NCBI GenBank assembly: GCA_024233975.1
Contig: JACKOX010000013.1
Location: 31,870-95,869, forward strand
From: Rhodanobacteraceae bacterium
Lineage (GTDB): Bacteria; Pseudomonadota; Gammaproteobacteria; Xanthomonadales; Xanthomonadaceae
Direction: 5' to 3'
DNA length: 64,000 nucleotides
Shown here: in pieces, positions 1 through 8,984 of the stretch
Position numbering within the stretch: position 1 is the first letter of the stretch
Layout of the letters: the number at the start of each line of letters is the position of its first letter
Notes under the pieces: generated by a model
Seen by the model: only the letters and a program-made list of their open reading frames with translations
The model's database searches: none
What the model was told of the DNA's origin: nothing
Program-made: the position numbers and the translations under genes

Positions 1-381
1 ACTCCATGCAATCTGATTCTGGACGACTGCTGATTGAAGCGCGAAGTGCAGGAATCGCGGGTTGATCAAGGAAGGGTTCGGACGAAGCAGGACCTGGCGT
101 TGGCCCAAGCAACATTCGAGACCTTCCGGCACCATGCAGACGTCACCCATCGGTGCTTCGCGAGTGATGACGATGTCGCCATGGGTTGGCTTGGCGCGAC
201 GGTTCCTGCCCGCAAAGTGCTCCGCATCGGTGAAGGACGGAGACGATAGGTCGAGACGCCCCTTCTTGATGTTCTGGTTGCGAAGAACGATGAAGCCGGA
301 ATCTGTCCAGACAGGCGTGCTGTGCGGACAATCGGCAATCAGCGAGCACAGGGACTCAAGTGTCTGGGTTTCAGACGCCAT
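1..381 (-). CDS. hsdS: Type I restriction-modification specificity subunit HsdS (5' part, cut by window edge)
   Basis: The minus strand is open from an ATG at 381 to the window edge (127 codons). The protein begins MASETQTLESLC and contains a typical HsdS half-domain, with GFIVLRNQNIKKG and HGDIVITREAPMGDV, the usual target-recognition-domain pattern. HsdS gives the R-M complex its DNA specificity and binds two HsdM subunits. The start lies inside the last codons of hsdM (11-nt overlap), so the two are translationally coupled. The C-terminal target-recognition domain and any hsdR lie outside the window. Identification rests on motif pattern plus position; confident. Confidence 0.85.
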   Translation of the reverse strand, partial: MASETQTLESLCSLIADCPHSTPVWTDSGFIVLRNQNIKKGRLDLSSPSFTDAEHFAGRNRRAKPTHGDIVITREAPMGDVCMVPEGLECCLGQRQVLLRPNPSLINPRFLHFALQSAVVQNQIAWS

Positions 382-1972
382 AACCCAGCGCCCCCAGCTT
401 CTCCCGAATCACGACATCCAGTTGCGCCCCCTTGGCCATCTGCTCGGCCAGCTGCGCCGTCAGCCGCTCCATCTTGTCGGCGAAGGCTTCGTCGTCGTCG
501 TCCTCGACCACGGCACCGACGTAGCGTCCCGGCGTCAGCACGAAGCCATGCTTCTCCACATCCTCCAGTGAGGCGGAGTAGCAGAACCCCGGTTCGTCCG
601 CGTAGTCGCCGCCATCGCCGAACTCGGTGCCGCGCCAGCGGTGGTAGGTCTGGCCGAGCCGCTGCAGGTCGTCGTCATTGAACTCGATCTGGGTGCGCGA
701 GACGCGGCCGCTGGCGGCCTTGCGCGCATCGATGAAGAGGATCTGCCGGCGGCGGTCGATGCGGCCGTTCTCGCCCGCCGCCTTGTTGCGCGACAGGAAC
801 CAGAGGCACACCGGGATCTGAGTGTTGGAGAACAGCTGGCCGGGCAGCGCGACCATGCACTCGACCACGTCGGCCTCCACCATCGCGCGGCGGATCTCGC
901 CCTCGCCAGACTGCTGCGAGCTCATCGAGCCATTGGCCAGCACGATGCCGGCGCGGCCGCGGCTGGAGAGGCGGGCCAGCATGTGCTGCAGCCAGGCGAA
1001 ATTGGCGTTGCCCCTGGGCGGGATGCCGTGCACCCAGCGTGGGTCGTCGGTGAGCTTGTCGCCGTCCCAGTCGGAGATGTTGAACGGCGGATTGGCCAGG
1101 ATGTAGTCGGCGCGCAGCGTCTTGTGCTGGTCGTTGGTGAAGCTGGAGCCGTAGGTCTGGCCCAGGTCGCCGTCGAGGCCATGCACCGCGAGGTTCATCA
1201 GGCACAGGCGGCGCGTCTGCGCCATCAGCTCCTGGCCGTAGATGGCGAGGTCGCCGGTCTTGCCCAGGGTCTTCTGGTGCGCGTCCTTGAACTTGGCCGA
1301 CTGCACGAACATGCCGCCAGAGCCGCAGGCGGGGTCGTAGATCTTGCCCTTGAAGGGCGCGAGGATCTCCACCAGCAGATTCACCACGTTCTTGGGCGTG
1401 TAGAACTCACCGGCCTTGGCGCCCTCGTTCATCGCGAACTGGCCGAGGAAGTACTCGTACACCTCGCCGAACACGTCGCGGCTGCCGTGCTTGGCCGGAT
1501 CGAACTTCAGCCGCGCGATCAGCCCCATCAGCTCGCCGAGCTTGCCCGGCTCCAGCGCCAGCCGCGAGAACTCGCGATACAGAACGCCGCGAAGCGACGG
1601 GTTCTCGGCCTCGATGTCGCCCATCGCCTTGTCGAGCAGTTGCGGCAGGTCGGGCGCCGTCGCCAGGGCCAACAGCGTGCTGAAGTGCGCGCCCTTCGGA
1701 ATCCAGAACACGTTGTCCTGATCGTAGAAGGTCTTGTCGCCGACAAAGACATCCTCGCTGGCCTTCCGCGTGGCCTCGTCCTCGATGTAGTAGTCCGAGC
1801 CCGGCTCGGCGATGCGCTGGCGAATGACGTTCGACTGCGCATCGAACAGGTCCGACACGTACTTCAGGAACACCATCCCCAGCACCGGGTACTTGTACTC
1901 GGCCGCCGACACCGAGCCGCGCAGCTTGTTGGCGGTGTCCCAGAGTGTGCGTTTGAGTTCTTCGTTGGTCAT
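371..1972 (-). CDS. hsdM: Type I restriction-modification DNA methyltransferase subunit HsdM (N6-adenine)
   Basis: A 533-aa protein that transfers a methyl group from S-adenosylmethionine to adenine in the sequence chosen by HsdS. It has the N-terminal HsdM helical domain (LWDTANKLRGSVSAAEYK), then the methylase core: SAM-binding DPACGSGG at residues 213-220 and catalytic NPPF at 294-297. EFYTPKNVV just before the core is also typical. The length is normal for the family and the frame is intact. It overlaps hsdS downstream. A serine recombinase gene lies 30 nt upstream on the same strand, suggesting that the R-M locus is part of, or was inserted beside, a mobile region. Confidence 0.95.
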   Translation of the reverse strand: MTNEELKRTLWDTANKLRGSVSAAEYKYPVLGMVFLKYVSDLFDAQSNVIRQRIAEPGSDYYIEDEATRKASEDVFVGDKTFYDQDNVFWIPKGAHFSTLLALATAPDLPQLLDKAMGDIEAENPSLRGVLYREFSRLALEPGKLGELMGLIARLKFDPAKHGSRDVFGEVYEYFLGQFAMNEGAKAGEFYTPKNVVNLLVEILAPFKGKIYDPACGSGGMFVQSAKFKDAHQKTLGKTGDLAIYGQELMAQTRRLCLMNLAVHGLDGDLGQTYGSSFTNDQHKTLRADYILANPPFNISDWDGDKLTDDPRWVHGIPPRGNANFAWLQHMLARLSSRGRAGIVLANGSMSSQQSGEGEIRRAMVEADVVECMVALPGQLFSNTQIPVCLWFLSRNKAAGENGRIDRRRQILFIDARKAASGRVSRTQIEFNDDDLQRLGQTYHRWRGTEFGDGGDYADEPGFCYSASLEDVEKHGFVLTPGRYVGAVVEDDDDEAFADKMERLTAQLAEQMAKGAQLDVVIREKLGALGYGV

Positions 1973-2002
1973 CGGGTGACTCGTGTCGGCATTGGGGGGG
2001 GC

Positions 2003-2599
2003 TCAGGATTCGGGGGTTGGTCGCGCAGAGCCCGTGGCAGCATAGCCTTCGCGAGCCAGCGCCGCGTTCAAGGTGACGCGGCTGACGCTGAAATGCTTGG
2101 CGACCTCGGTTTTGGTGATATTCGGATCGGACAGCATCGCCGCCGCCTTTCGCGTGTCGGCCTTCGACATGACGGGCTTGCGGCCGCCCTTCCGACCACG
2201 GGCGCGGGCCGCGACAAGGCCGGCCATCGTCCGCTCGCGGATCAGGCTGTGCTCGAACTCGGCGAGCGCGCCAAAGAGGTGAAAGACCAGCCGACCACCG
2301 CTGCTGTGGGTGTCGATGGCTTCGGTGAGCGATCGGAAGCCGACGCCGCGCTGGTTAAGGTCGTGGACGATCTCGACCAGGTCCTTCAGCGACCGCGCGA
2401 GGCGGTCGAGCTTCCAGACCACCAGCGTGTCGCCCTTGCGCATCGAGCGCAGGCAGGCGGTCAGCTCAGGCCGCTCGCGGAACTTGCCGGTTGCCTTCTC
2501 TTGGAACAGCTCCTCGCAGCCGGCGCCACGGAGCGCGTCGAGCTGCAGCTCCGGGTTCTGGTCCTGCGTACTCACGCGGGCATAGCCGATGATCATCAA
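2003..2599 (-). CDS. Serine recombinase, resolvase/invertase family
   Basis: A 198-aa protein with the resolvase catalytic domain first: YARVSTQDQ carries the nucleophile Ser10, and KLDRLARSL supplies the conserved arginines 66 and 69. A short C-terminal helix-turn-helix follows (TKTEVAKHFSVSRVTLNAAL). Such enzymes cut and rejoin DNA at paired sites to resolve Tn3-type cointegrates or invert segments. The length matches Tn3-type resolvases. It sits alone, with no transposase or inverted repeat recognised beside it, so whether it serves a transposon remnant or inverts hsdS-linked DNA cannot be told from this window. Confidence 0.9.
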   Translation of the reverse strand: MMIIGYARVSTQDQNPELQLDALRGAGCEELFQEKATGKFRERPELTACLRSMRKGDTLVVWKLDRLARSLKDLVEIVHDLNQRGVGFRSLTEAIDTHSSGGRLVFHLFGALAEFEHSLIRERTMAGLVAARARGRKGGRKPVMSKADTRKAAAMLSDPNITKTEVAKHFSVSRVTLNAALAREGYAATGSARPTPES

Positions 2600-2746
2600 A
2601 CGTACCTTGGCTGTACGTTGATTGTTTTACGACATTTCTTGCGGTCTGGCTAGCGGAAAGTGCAGCTTGGCCTAGCGGTCGTGGAGGCGTACAGGAAACG
2701 ATCGTTTTGCAATCGTTCCAGTTCCGATGGCACGCGCCATCTACCG
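2600..2746. promoter_or_regulatory. Upstream region of the resolvase gene, no gene seen
   Basis: This 147-nt stretch lies upstream of the resolvase start and downstream of the 3' end of a gene fragment. It is less GC-rich than its neighbours and contains the short inverted pair AAACGATCGTTTT around 2697-2709. That could be a binding site for the resolvase or a regulator, but nothing stronger can be shown. Confidence 0.25.
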
Positions 2747-2985
2747 TCAGTCAAGATTGTAGAATTGGTCAGGACTTGAGGGGGCTACCGAATGCGCCAC
2801 AGCCAACAGCTCCAGCCGTCGACGGTCCATCTCCAGCACAGCGCTTTCGCTAAGCTGGAAGGTAGTGCAATCCGGATCATTGCAACCGCAAGGCTTTATC
2901 TCGCCGCTTCGCTGCAAGTTGTCGAAGCAGCTCCGAAGGGACACGAGCCTCTCTACAATCTTGTCAAGGGCTGATCGAATCGCAC
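2747..2985 (-). pseudogene. 3' fragment of an unrecognised gene truncated by an IS91-like end
   Basis: Read on the minus strand, the frame is open from the IS-end junction at about 2985 to a TGA at 2747. It encodes roughly 79 residues, including IRSALDKIVERLVSLRSC and CGCNDPDC. A GTG at 2944 could start a 65-aa protein, but the frame continues upstream through plausible sequence to the junction, so the 5' part was probably lost there. The CxCxxxxC cluster might bind metal. I do not recognise the family. Confidence 0.45.
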
Positions 2986-3066
2986 CGATCTGTGCCCAAA
3001 GCGGCGCTTGCGCGGCCGCTTCCTACCCGCCAGACTCGCCAAAAAGGGCGGTTGAACTTCCTATAC
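2985..3066 (+). mobile_element. Solo right end of the IS91-like element (no transposase)
   Basis: This sequence, from CCGATCTGTGCCC to CTTCCTATACCC, matches the ends at 7231-7313 and 10602-10684, which follow full transposase genes. Here there is no transposase: only the terminal 82 nt remain, between a truncated minus-strand gene and DNA leading to a diguanylate cyclase. It contains the GC-rich palindromic stretch GCGGCGCTTGCGCGGCCGC and an AAAAAGGGCGGTTGAAC block. IS91-family elements move by rolling-circle transposition and can leave one-ended products, which would explain a solo end. Confidence 0.7.
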
Positions 3067-3242
3067 CCCCGTTGCGCCGTGTCGGGGGTGTTCCCTTGCC
3101 TGCAGCGCCCCCTCGCCAGCCATCGTCCGCCGCTGCCTGCGATGACAGACGAATGCAGGCGATTTGTCCCGAAACCGCCCGGCGAGGGTTGAGATTTCGG
3201 CCTTGACGACCGATAAGCTAACCAGTCTCTGAGCAAATCACC
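3067..3242. promoter_or_regulatory. Leader region of the diguanylate cyclase gene
   Basis: This covers 176 nt between the solo IS end and the cyclase start. TTGACG at about 3202 could be a -35 element, but no convincing -10 follows at the right distance. No gene is seen. Confidence 0.2.
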
Positions 3243-4271
3243 ATGCAAGCCGATTGCCCCGTCGCCCTCTCTCCGCTGGATGAAAACCGCCGGCTGGCCG
3301 CCCTGCGCGCGCTGGAGATCCTCGACAGCGAGCCCGAGACCGATTTCGATGCCCTCACCCGCCTGGCGGCGCACGCCCTGGGCCCGCCCATCGCCGTCAT
3401 CGGCTTGATGGACAGCGATCGCCTGTGGTTCAAGTCCCGCGTGGGCCTGGCGGCGCCCGAACTCGACCGCCAGATCGCCTTTTGTTCGCACACCATCACG
3501 CAGCCCGGGCGCCCTCTCATCGTGCCCGACCTGCTGGCCGACGCCCGCTTCACCGACCACCCCCTGGTGGCCGCCGGCCCTCGCCTGCGCTTTTACGCTG
3601 GCGCACCGTTGGTGGACGTCTCCGGCGCGGTGCTGGGCACCCTGGCGGTGCTCGACACCCAGCCGCGCGAGTTCACCGCGGCGCAACAAGCGGCACTGCT
3701 GGACTGCGCCGCCCTGGTGATGTGCGCCCTGCGCGCGCGCCACCAGACCCACCAGCTCAAGCACCTGGCGCTGAGCGATCACCTCACCGGCCTGGCCAAC
3801 CGCGCGCATTTCGAGCGCGTGCTCGAGGCCGAATTCGCGCGCGCGGTGCGCCAGGACGAGCCCTTCACGCTGCTGCTGCTCGACCTCGACGGCTTCAAGG
3901 CCGTCAACGACGGCTTCGGCCACGCCGCGGGCGACGAAACGCTCAAGGAAATCAGCCAACGCCTGCTGACCCAGGTGCGCGCCGGCGACGTGCTGGCCCG
4001 CCTGGGCGGCGACGAGTTCGGCATCGTCATGCGCGACGGCCCCACCGAAGCGGCTCAGGCGCTGGCGCGGCGCATCGTGCGCGCCGTCTCCCAGCCCATC
4101 CGCCTGAGCACGGGCGACGAGGTCGGCGTGGGCGTGTCGGTCGGCATGGCGGCCTACGCCAACGATGTCATGTCCGTGCGCAAGCTGGTGACTCAGGCCG
4201 ACCAGGCCCTCTACGAGGCCAAGAAGCAGAACGAGCGCCGCTGGAAGATGTTCGTGGGCCTGCGCGCCTGA
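3243..4271 (+). CDS. GAF-domain diguanylate cyclase (GGDEF)
   Basis: A 342-aa protein that makes cyclic di-GMP from two GTP. An N-terminal GAF domain (about residues 15-165, with the common opening ALRALEILDSEPETDFDALTR) is followed by a GGDEF domain from about 175. The active-site GGDEF is at 255-259. RAGD at 246-249, five residues before it, fits the inhibitory I-site RxxD, so product feedback is expected. There is no transmembrane segment, so it is cytosolic. The GAF type resembles those of beta- and gammaproteobacterial cyclases. The next gene was cut after about 11 codons (ATG at 4326), where groEL sequence begins. Confidence 0.93.
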   Translation: MQADCPVALSPLDENRRLAALRALEILDSEPETDFDALTRLAAHALGPPIAVIGLMDSDRLWFKSRVGLAAPELDRQIAFCSHTITQPGRPLIVPDLLADARFTDHPLVAAGPRLRFYAGAPLVDVSGAVLGTLAVLDTQPREFTAAQQAALLDCAALVMCALRARHQTHQLKHLALSDHLTGLANRAHFERVLEAEFARAVRQDEPFTLLLLDLDGFKAVNDGFGHAAGDETLKEISQRLLTQVRAGDVLARLGGDEFGIVMRDGPTEAAQALARRIVRAVSQPIRLSTGDEVGVGVSVGMAAYANDVMSVRKLVTQADQALYEAKKQNERRWKMFVGLRA

Positions 4272-4325
4272 GCTGGGGCGTTTGCATCGCACCCCGGCTC
4301 GGCCACCCGGACGTAAGATCCTCCC

Positions 4326-4357
4326 ATGGACCCCGCGCAAACCACCGGAGCCAGCCC
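4326..4357 (+). pseudogene. First codons of a gene cut at the groEL junction
   Basis: An ATG at 4326 starts MDPAQTTGASP. After about 4357 the sequence becomes groEL in a different frame, so the reading frame ends a few codons later. The 54-nt gap after the cyclase suggests it was the next gene in that operon. Too little remains for identification. Confidence 0.3.
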
Positions 4358-5275
<918 letters not shown>

Positions 5276-5353
5276 GTCCACCCATCGCGCCAGTGGTGGC
5301 GCGAAGGCGTCCGCGCAGCGGGCGAACCGCGCCCTCCAGCAAGCAAGCGTGAC

Positions 5354-5388
5354 CACGAAGCCCGGCCTTTTGCCGGGCTTCGTGCTTT
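5354..5388 (+). terminator. Rho-independent terminator of groEL
   Basis: A perfect 13-bp stem (5354-5366 CACGAAGCCCGGC with 5372-5384 GCCGGGCTTCGTG), a CTTTT loop and CTTTC after it, 78 nt downstream of the groEL stop. Its presence shows that the fragment came with its native 3' flank. Confidence 0.8.
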
Positions 5389-5518
5389 CTGGCGTCCGAC
5401 GTGGGAAACGCCCTGTCTTAAGCGCGGCGATGTCCGATACGAAAACCGGAAAAGGCCGATATGAACCGGCCGGGGCGGGCGCAAGCCTGAGCAGCCATTC
5501 CCTGCACCGGAGTGTTTC

Positions 5519-7057
5519 GTGCCGCGCTTCGCCGCGACCGTGTCGCAGCTGCAGGATGCCGTGGCGCACGCAACGTCGCCGGCAGCGCATCTGCCCACGG
5601 CTCGCTATGCGCCTCACCGTCCCGAGCGCACGCTGCTGTATTCGCTGGTGCAGGCGCATTGGCCGGACTTTCTCGCGCGCCGTGAGGTAGAAGACCGCCC
5701 GCTGCCCGAGTATGTGCGCGAGGAGTTCGAGACCTACCTGCGCTGCGGCGTGCTCGAGCACGGCTTCCTGCGCGTGGTCTGCGAGCACTGTCGTGCCGAG
5801 AGGCTGGTGGCGTATTCCTGCAAGAAGCGCGGGCTGTGCCCGAGCTGCGGCGCACGGCGCATGGCCGAGTCGGCGCGGCATCTGGTGGACGAGGTGTTCG
5901 GCCCGCGGCCGGTGCGGCAATGGGTGCTGAGTTTCCCGTACCCGTTGCGTTTCCTGTTCGCCAGCAAGCCAGAAGCCATTGGCCCGGTGCTGGGCATCGT
6001 GCAGCGCGTGATCGCCGGCTGGTTGGCCGATCAAGCCGGCATCGACCGCGCCAGCGCCCAGTGCGGCGCGGTGACGCTGATCCAGCGTTTCGGCAGCGCG
6101 CTGAACCTGAACATCCACTTCCACATGCTGTGGCTCGACGGCGTGTACGTGGAAGCCACCGAGCTGCCGCGGCGCGAACTGCGCCTGCACCGCGCCCGTG
6201 CGCCCACCACCGCGCAGTTGACCCAGCTGGCAGCTACCATCGCGCACCGGGTGTGTCGGCACCTGACGCGCAAAGGCTGGCTCGAAGGGGAGGGCGAATC
6301 GGCCTTCCTGGCAGACAGCGCTGCAGGCGACGACAGCATGGATGGGCTGCGGATGAGTTCGATCACCTACCGCATCGCCACCGGCCGCGACGCTGGCTGC
6401 AAGGTCGTCACGCTGCAAACGCTGCCCGGTGACGCCGGTTCGCTGGAGGGCGATGCCGGCAAGGTCGGCGGCTTCTCGCTGCATGCCGGCGTGGCCGCGG
6501 AAGCACACGAGAGCCACAAGCTCGAAAAGCTGTGCCGCTACATCACGCGCCCGGCGATCAGCGAGCAGCGGCTGTCGATCTCACCGCAGGGTAGGGTGCG
6601 GTATCAGCTCAAGACGCCGTGGCGAAATGGGACCACGCATGTCGAATGGGATGCGGTGGACTTCATCGCCAAGCTGGCGGCACTGGTCCCGCCACCTCGC
6701 GCGCATCTCACCCGCTTCCGGCGTATTCGCCCCGAATGCAAACCTGCGTGCGCAGCTGACGCCCCAGGGCGCGGCAAGCGGCCTGCGGGCGATGCGGCGC
6801 CAGTGGACGTCAGCGCCCACGACGAGCCGCGCAGCCCCGAGCAGAAGCGCCGTGCGATGAGCTGGGCGCAACGGCTCAAGCGGGTCTTTTCCATCGACAT
6901 CACCACCTGCGCCCACTGCGGCGGCGCGGTACGGATCGTCGCCAGCATCGAGGAACCCATCGCCATCCGCGCCATCCTCGCCCACTTCGAGAAGCACGGC
7001 GCGCTGGAGCAAGCGCACTACCGGCCCGCAGCGCGCGCGCCGCCGCCGGCCGCGTGA
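5519..7057 (+). CDS. IS91-family transposase, copy 1 (full length, with a scrambled block)
   Basis: A 512-aa protein starting at GTG 5519. The zinc-binding N-terminal domain has Cys88, 91, 101, 107 and 110 (CEHC...CKKRGLCPSCG). The HUH nuclease motif HFH is at 200-202, and LCRYITRP provides the probable catalytic Tyr341. A second CxxC (TTCAHCGGAVR) lies near the C-terminus. Compared with copy 2, two small deletions (2 nt near 6720, 1 nt near 6763) together keep the frame but replace about 17 residues (401-417). The usual HGVFAPN motif becomes RRIRPEC, so this copy may be weak or inactive although its frame is intact. Confidence 0.88.
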   Translation: MPRFAATVSQLQDAVAHATSPAAHLPTARYAPHRPERTLLYSLVQAHWPDFLARREVEDRPLPEYVREEFETYLRCGVLEHGFLRVVCEHCRAERLVAYSCKKRGLCPSCGARRMAESARHLVDEVFGPRPVRQWVLSFPYPLRFLFASKPEAIGPVLGIVQRVIAGWLADQAGIDRASAQCGAVTLIQRFGSALNLNIHFHMLWLDGVYVEATELPRRELRLHRARAPTTAQLTQLAATIAHRVCRHLTRKGWLEGEGESAFLADSAAGDDSMDGLRMSSITYRIATGRDAGCKVVTLQTLPGDAGSLEGDAGKVGGFSLHAGVAAEAHESHKLEKLCRYITRPAISEQRLSISPQGRVRYQLKTPWRNGTTHVEWDAVDFIAKLAALVPPPRAHLTRFRRIRPECKPACAADAPGRGKRPAGDAAPVDVSAHDEPRSPEQKRRAMSWAQRLKRVFSIDITTCAHCGGAVRIVASIEEPIAIRAILAHFEKHGALEQAHYRPAARAPPPAA

Positions 7058-7220
7058 CGAGGTGCCGGCCACACAGCCGGCAGCCAAGCCAGAGTCCGAT
7101 CCGATGCGGCCACGACCCCGCAGGGCTGCGCTCGGCCCTGTGCCGGGATTCGGTGAGAAATGGCTACGCACTGAGCCGCTGCGTGGCCCCGCGATGTCGA
7201 AAACCCACGCATGAACCCCC

Positions 7221-7313
7221 GATCTGTGCCCGATCTGTGCCCAAAGCGGCGCTTGCGCGGCCGCTTCCTACCCGCCAGACTCGCCAAAAAGGGCGGTTGA
7301 ACTTCCTATACCC
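7221..7313 (+). repeat. Right terminal region of IS91-like copy 1
   Basis: Non-coding end downstream of the transposase. It begins with a tandem duplication of GATCTGTGCCC (7221-7231 and 7232-7242), which copy 2 shares and the solo end at 2985 has only once. A GC palindrome and AAAAAGGGCGGTTGAAC follow, ending at CTTCCTATACCC. In IS91-type elements the end downstream of the transposase is normally the replication origin end. That role is inferred here, not shown. Confidence 0.6.
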
Positions 7314-7497
7314 AGCATTTTATCTGTTTGTGGATAATGTTGAAGAAATGCACAATCGAGCAATAGAATTTGGCGGAATAGTTGAATTTGACCCCTCAGA
7401 CATGCCTTATGAGGACAGACAATCTGGAATTATTGACCCAAGCGGGAATTATTGGTGGATTTCAAAGCGACTTGTAAACAACGGTTATGACAAATAA
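7314..7497 (+). pseudogene. C-terminal fragment of a VOC/glyoxalase-fold protein
   Basis: About 60 codons in an AT-rich composition quite unlike the flanks. The residues YLFVDNVEEMHNRAIEFGG and GIIDPSGNYWWI are the characteristic second half of a PhnB/glyoxalase-like betaalpha-beta-beta-beta unit. There is no start: the frame enters from the IS end. The 5' half was lost at the join. Composition and codon choice suggest a Bacteroidota-like donor, which is an inference. It ends with TAA at 7497. Confidence 0.65.
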
Positions 7498-7714
7498 GAT
7501 AAAAATGAAAGCCTACACACAACAATGGTTATAAACAATTGGGGCGAAAGTGATAAAACGTAAGTATAAACATAAAATAAAGGTCGGTGCCAAACCGAAC
7601 AGTCAGGGCATAAAATCCCCAACTGTTCATAGCCTGGAACGTTGTAACCAATTTGACATCACCAGTAACATTTACCGACTTAAATCGTCATACATCTAAT
7701 TTACCAGCCTAAAT
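7498..7714. other. AT-rich non-coding stretch with two competing hairpins
   Basis: 217 nt between the glyoxalase fragment and the acyltransferase remnant. The arm at 7617-7629 (CCCCAACTGTTCA) can pair with 7532-7544 (11 of 13 positions) or with 7598-7608 (9 of 11). Both cannot form together. This could be a gene-cassette recombination site, a leader or chance. No gene is seen. Confidence 0.35.
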
Positions 7715-8880
7715 ATGATGAAAAACAGATACTACTATATAGACTTCCTAAGAGTTATTGCAATTTTAATGATGTTCATATTTCATGTAAACATGATTTT
7801 TGTAGTGGAAAATGACTGGCATATTAAAGACGTTTCATCAAGCAATGTTTTAATGGAACTAAACTATTGGATGTCCGCATTTAGAATGCCTTTGTTATTT
7901 CTTGTTTCAGGTTTTGTTTCTGCCATACTTCTTGAAAAAATGAATCAAAGACATTTTTTTATCAACGATTTAAAAGACTAATTATCCAACTGTGATATGG
8001 ACGTTTTTGTTGGTTGCACCTCAAATCTATTTTGAACGAAAATTACAAGATAATTTCAATTATCTCGAATTTTATCAAACTTTTTAGAGTTCAAGTGGTA
8101 TCCAAATGGTAATTTTCATTGGTTACATCTTTGGTTTATCCCTTATTTATTCTGCTATAATATTTTATCAATACCATTATCAGTATATCTCAATGCAAAA
8201 AGAATGTACGAAATAAACTTGACTTTTTTTTTAATAAAGATTACTCAATAATTCAATTATTTTTTAGCTATAATCCTTATACTTTTTTAGCAACTCGATT
8301 TGAAAACTACGCACGATTTGATTAACGATTGGGCAAGACATTCGTTCTTTATATTTTTTGTTTTTATTGGATATTAATGTATAAATTCCAATTATTCTTG
8401 AGCAAATTGAGCGAAAAAGACGGTTCTACTTAAGAACTGCTTTTACTAATTCTTTTCATCAATATAATTAGATGGAATGGTTGGGAACCATTCGATTTAT
8501 GGAATAATTGGATAACAAAACCTCAAACCTACATTTTCATTGCTCTAATAAATTTAAATGCTTGGGCATGGGTGTTAACTAGTTTAGGATATGGTAAAAA
8601 ATATTTAAATAAAAAAAGTAATTTATTAGCCTATTGTAATCAGGCTGTCTATCCGTTCTATATTCTTCATCAGACCATTATTGTTGTTATTGGCTTTTAT
8701 GTTGTTCAAACACCAGATAATACAGCGTTTAAATATGTATTTTTACTTTTAGTTTGTTTTTCAATCTGTGTACTTATATATCATCTATTTATTCGACCGA
8801 ATAATACAATGAGATTTTTATTTGGAATGAAAAAAACAAAAAAAACTGGTTACAACACGCAATATAGCAAAAAGCGGTAA
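7715..8880 (+). pseudogene. Acyltransferase family 3 membrane protein, decayed
   Basis: The N-terminus (7715-7981) has YYYIDFLRVIAILMMFIFHV and FRMPLLFLVSGF, the signature of membrane acyltransferases of the OafA/AcyltransferaseIII type. The C-terminal part (from about 8560 to TAA 8880) has the last membrane segments, including YPFYILHQT. Between them the frame breaks repeatedly: a missing C in the CCAACTGTG region near 7990, a stop near 8085 and further shifts to about 8560. The family normally O-acylates sugars or lipids. The whole gene is AT-rich, from the same foreign source as the fragment before it. Dead gene. Confidence 0.75.
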
Positions 8881-8974
8881 AGTGCTTAATTGGAGGGGGG
8901 TAGCCCGTTTCAATTTTGTCACGGTTTAATAGTGAATCGCTCGTAATCCGCTTCATGCCATATTGCCAACGTTA
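8851..8974 (+). repeat. Imperfect inverted repeat spanning the acyltransferase stop (attC-like?)
   Basis: Arms 8851-8877 and 8948-8974 match at 18 of 27 positions, with a core (8859-8877 against 8948-8966) at 16 of 19. The first arm overlaps the end of the coding region, as an attC site would, and the outer edge is GTTAGCG. The core does not exactly match the GTTRRRY integron consensus and no integrase is in the window, so the assignment is tentative. Confidence 0.3.
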
Positions 8975-8984
8975 GCGGTCAGGC

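Larger units (their letters stand above)
5430..7313 (+). mobile_element. IS91-like rolling-circle insertion sequence, copy 1
   Basis: About 1.88 kb, the usual IS91 size. The left edge (ATGTCCGATACG at 5430) is set by similarity to the left edge of copy 3 at 17091 (ATGTCTGACGCG). The right edge (CTTCCTATACCC at 7313) is set by identity to the ends at 3066 and 10684. It carries one transposase gene. No terminal inverted repeats or target duplication were seen, as expected for IS91-type elements, which replicate from one end to the other as a single strand. It separates the groEL fragment from an AT-rich islet. Confidence 0.75.

Noticed and set aside
641..2653. A long plus-strand frame (670 codons) opposite hsdM and the resolvase
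   Set aside because: It is antisense to two clear genes and its product is low-complexity His/Ala/Arg/Val-rich sequence typical of GC-rich shadow frames.
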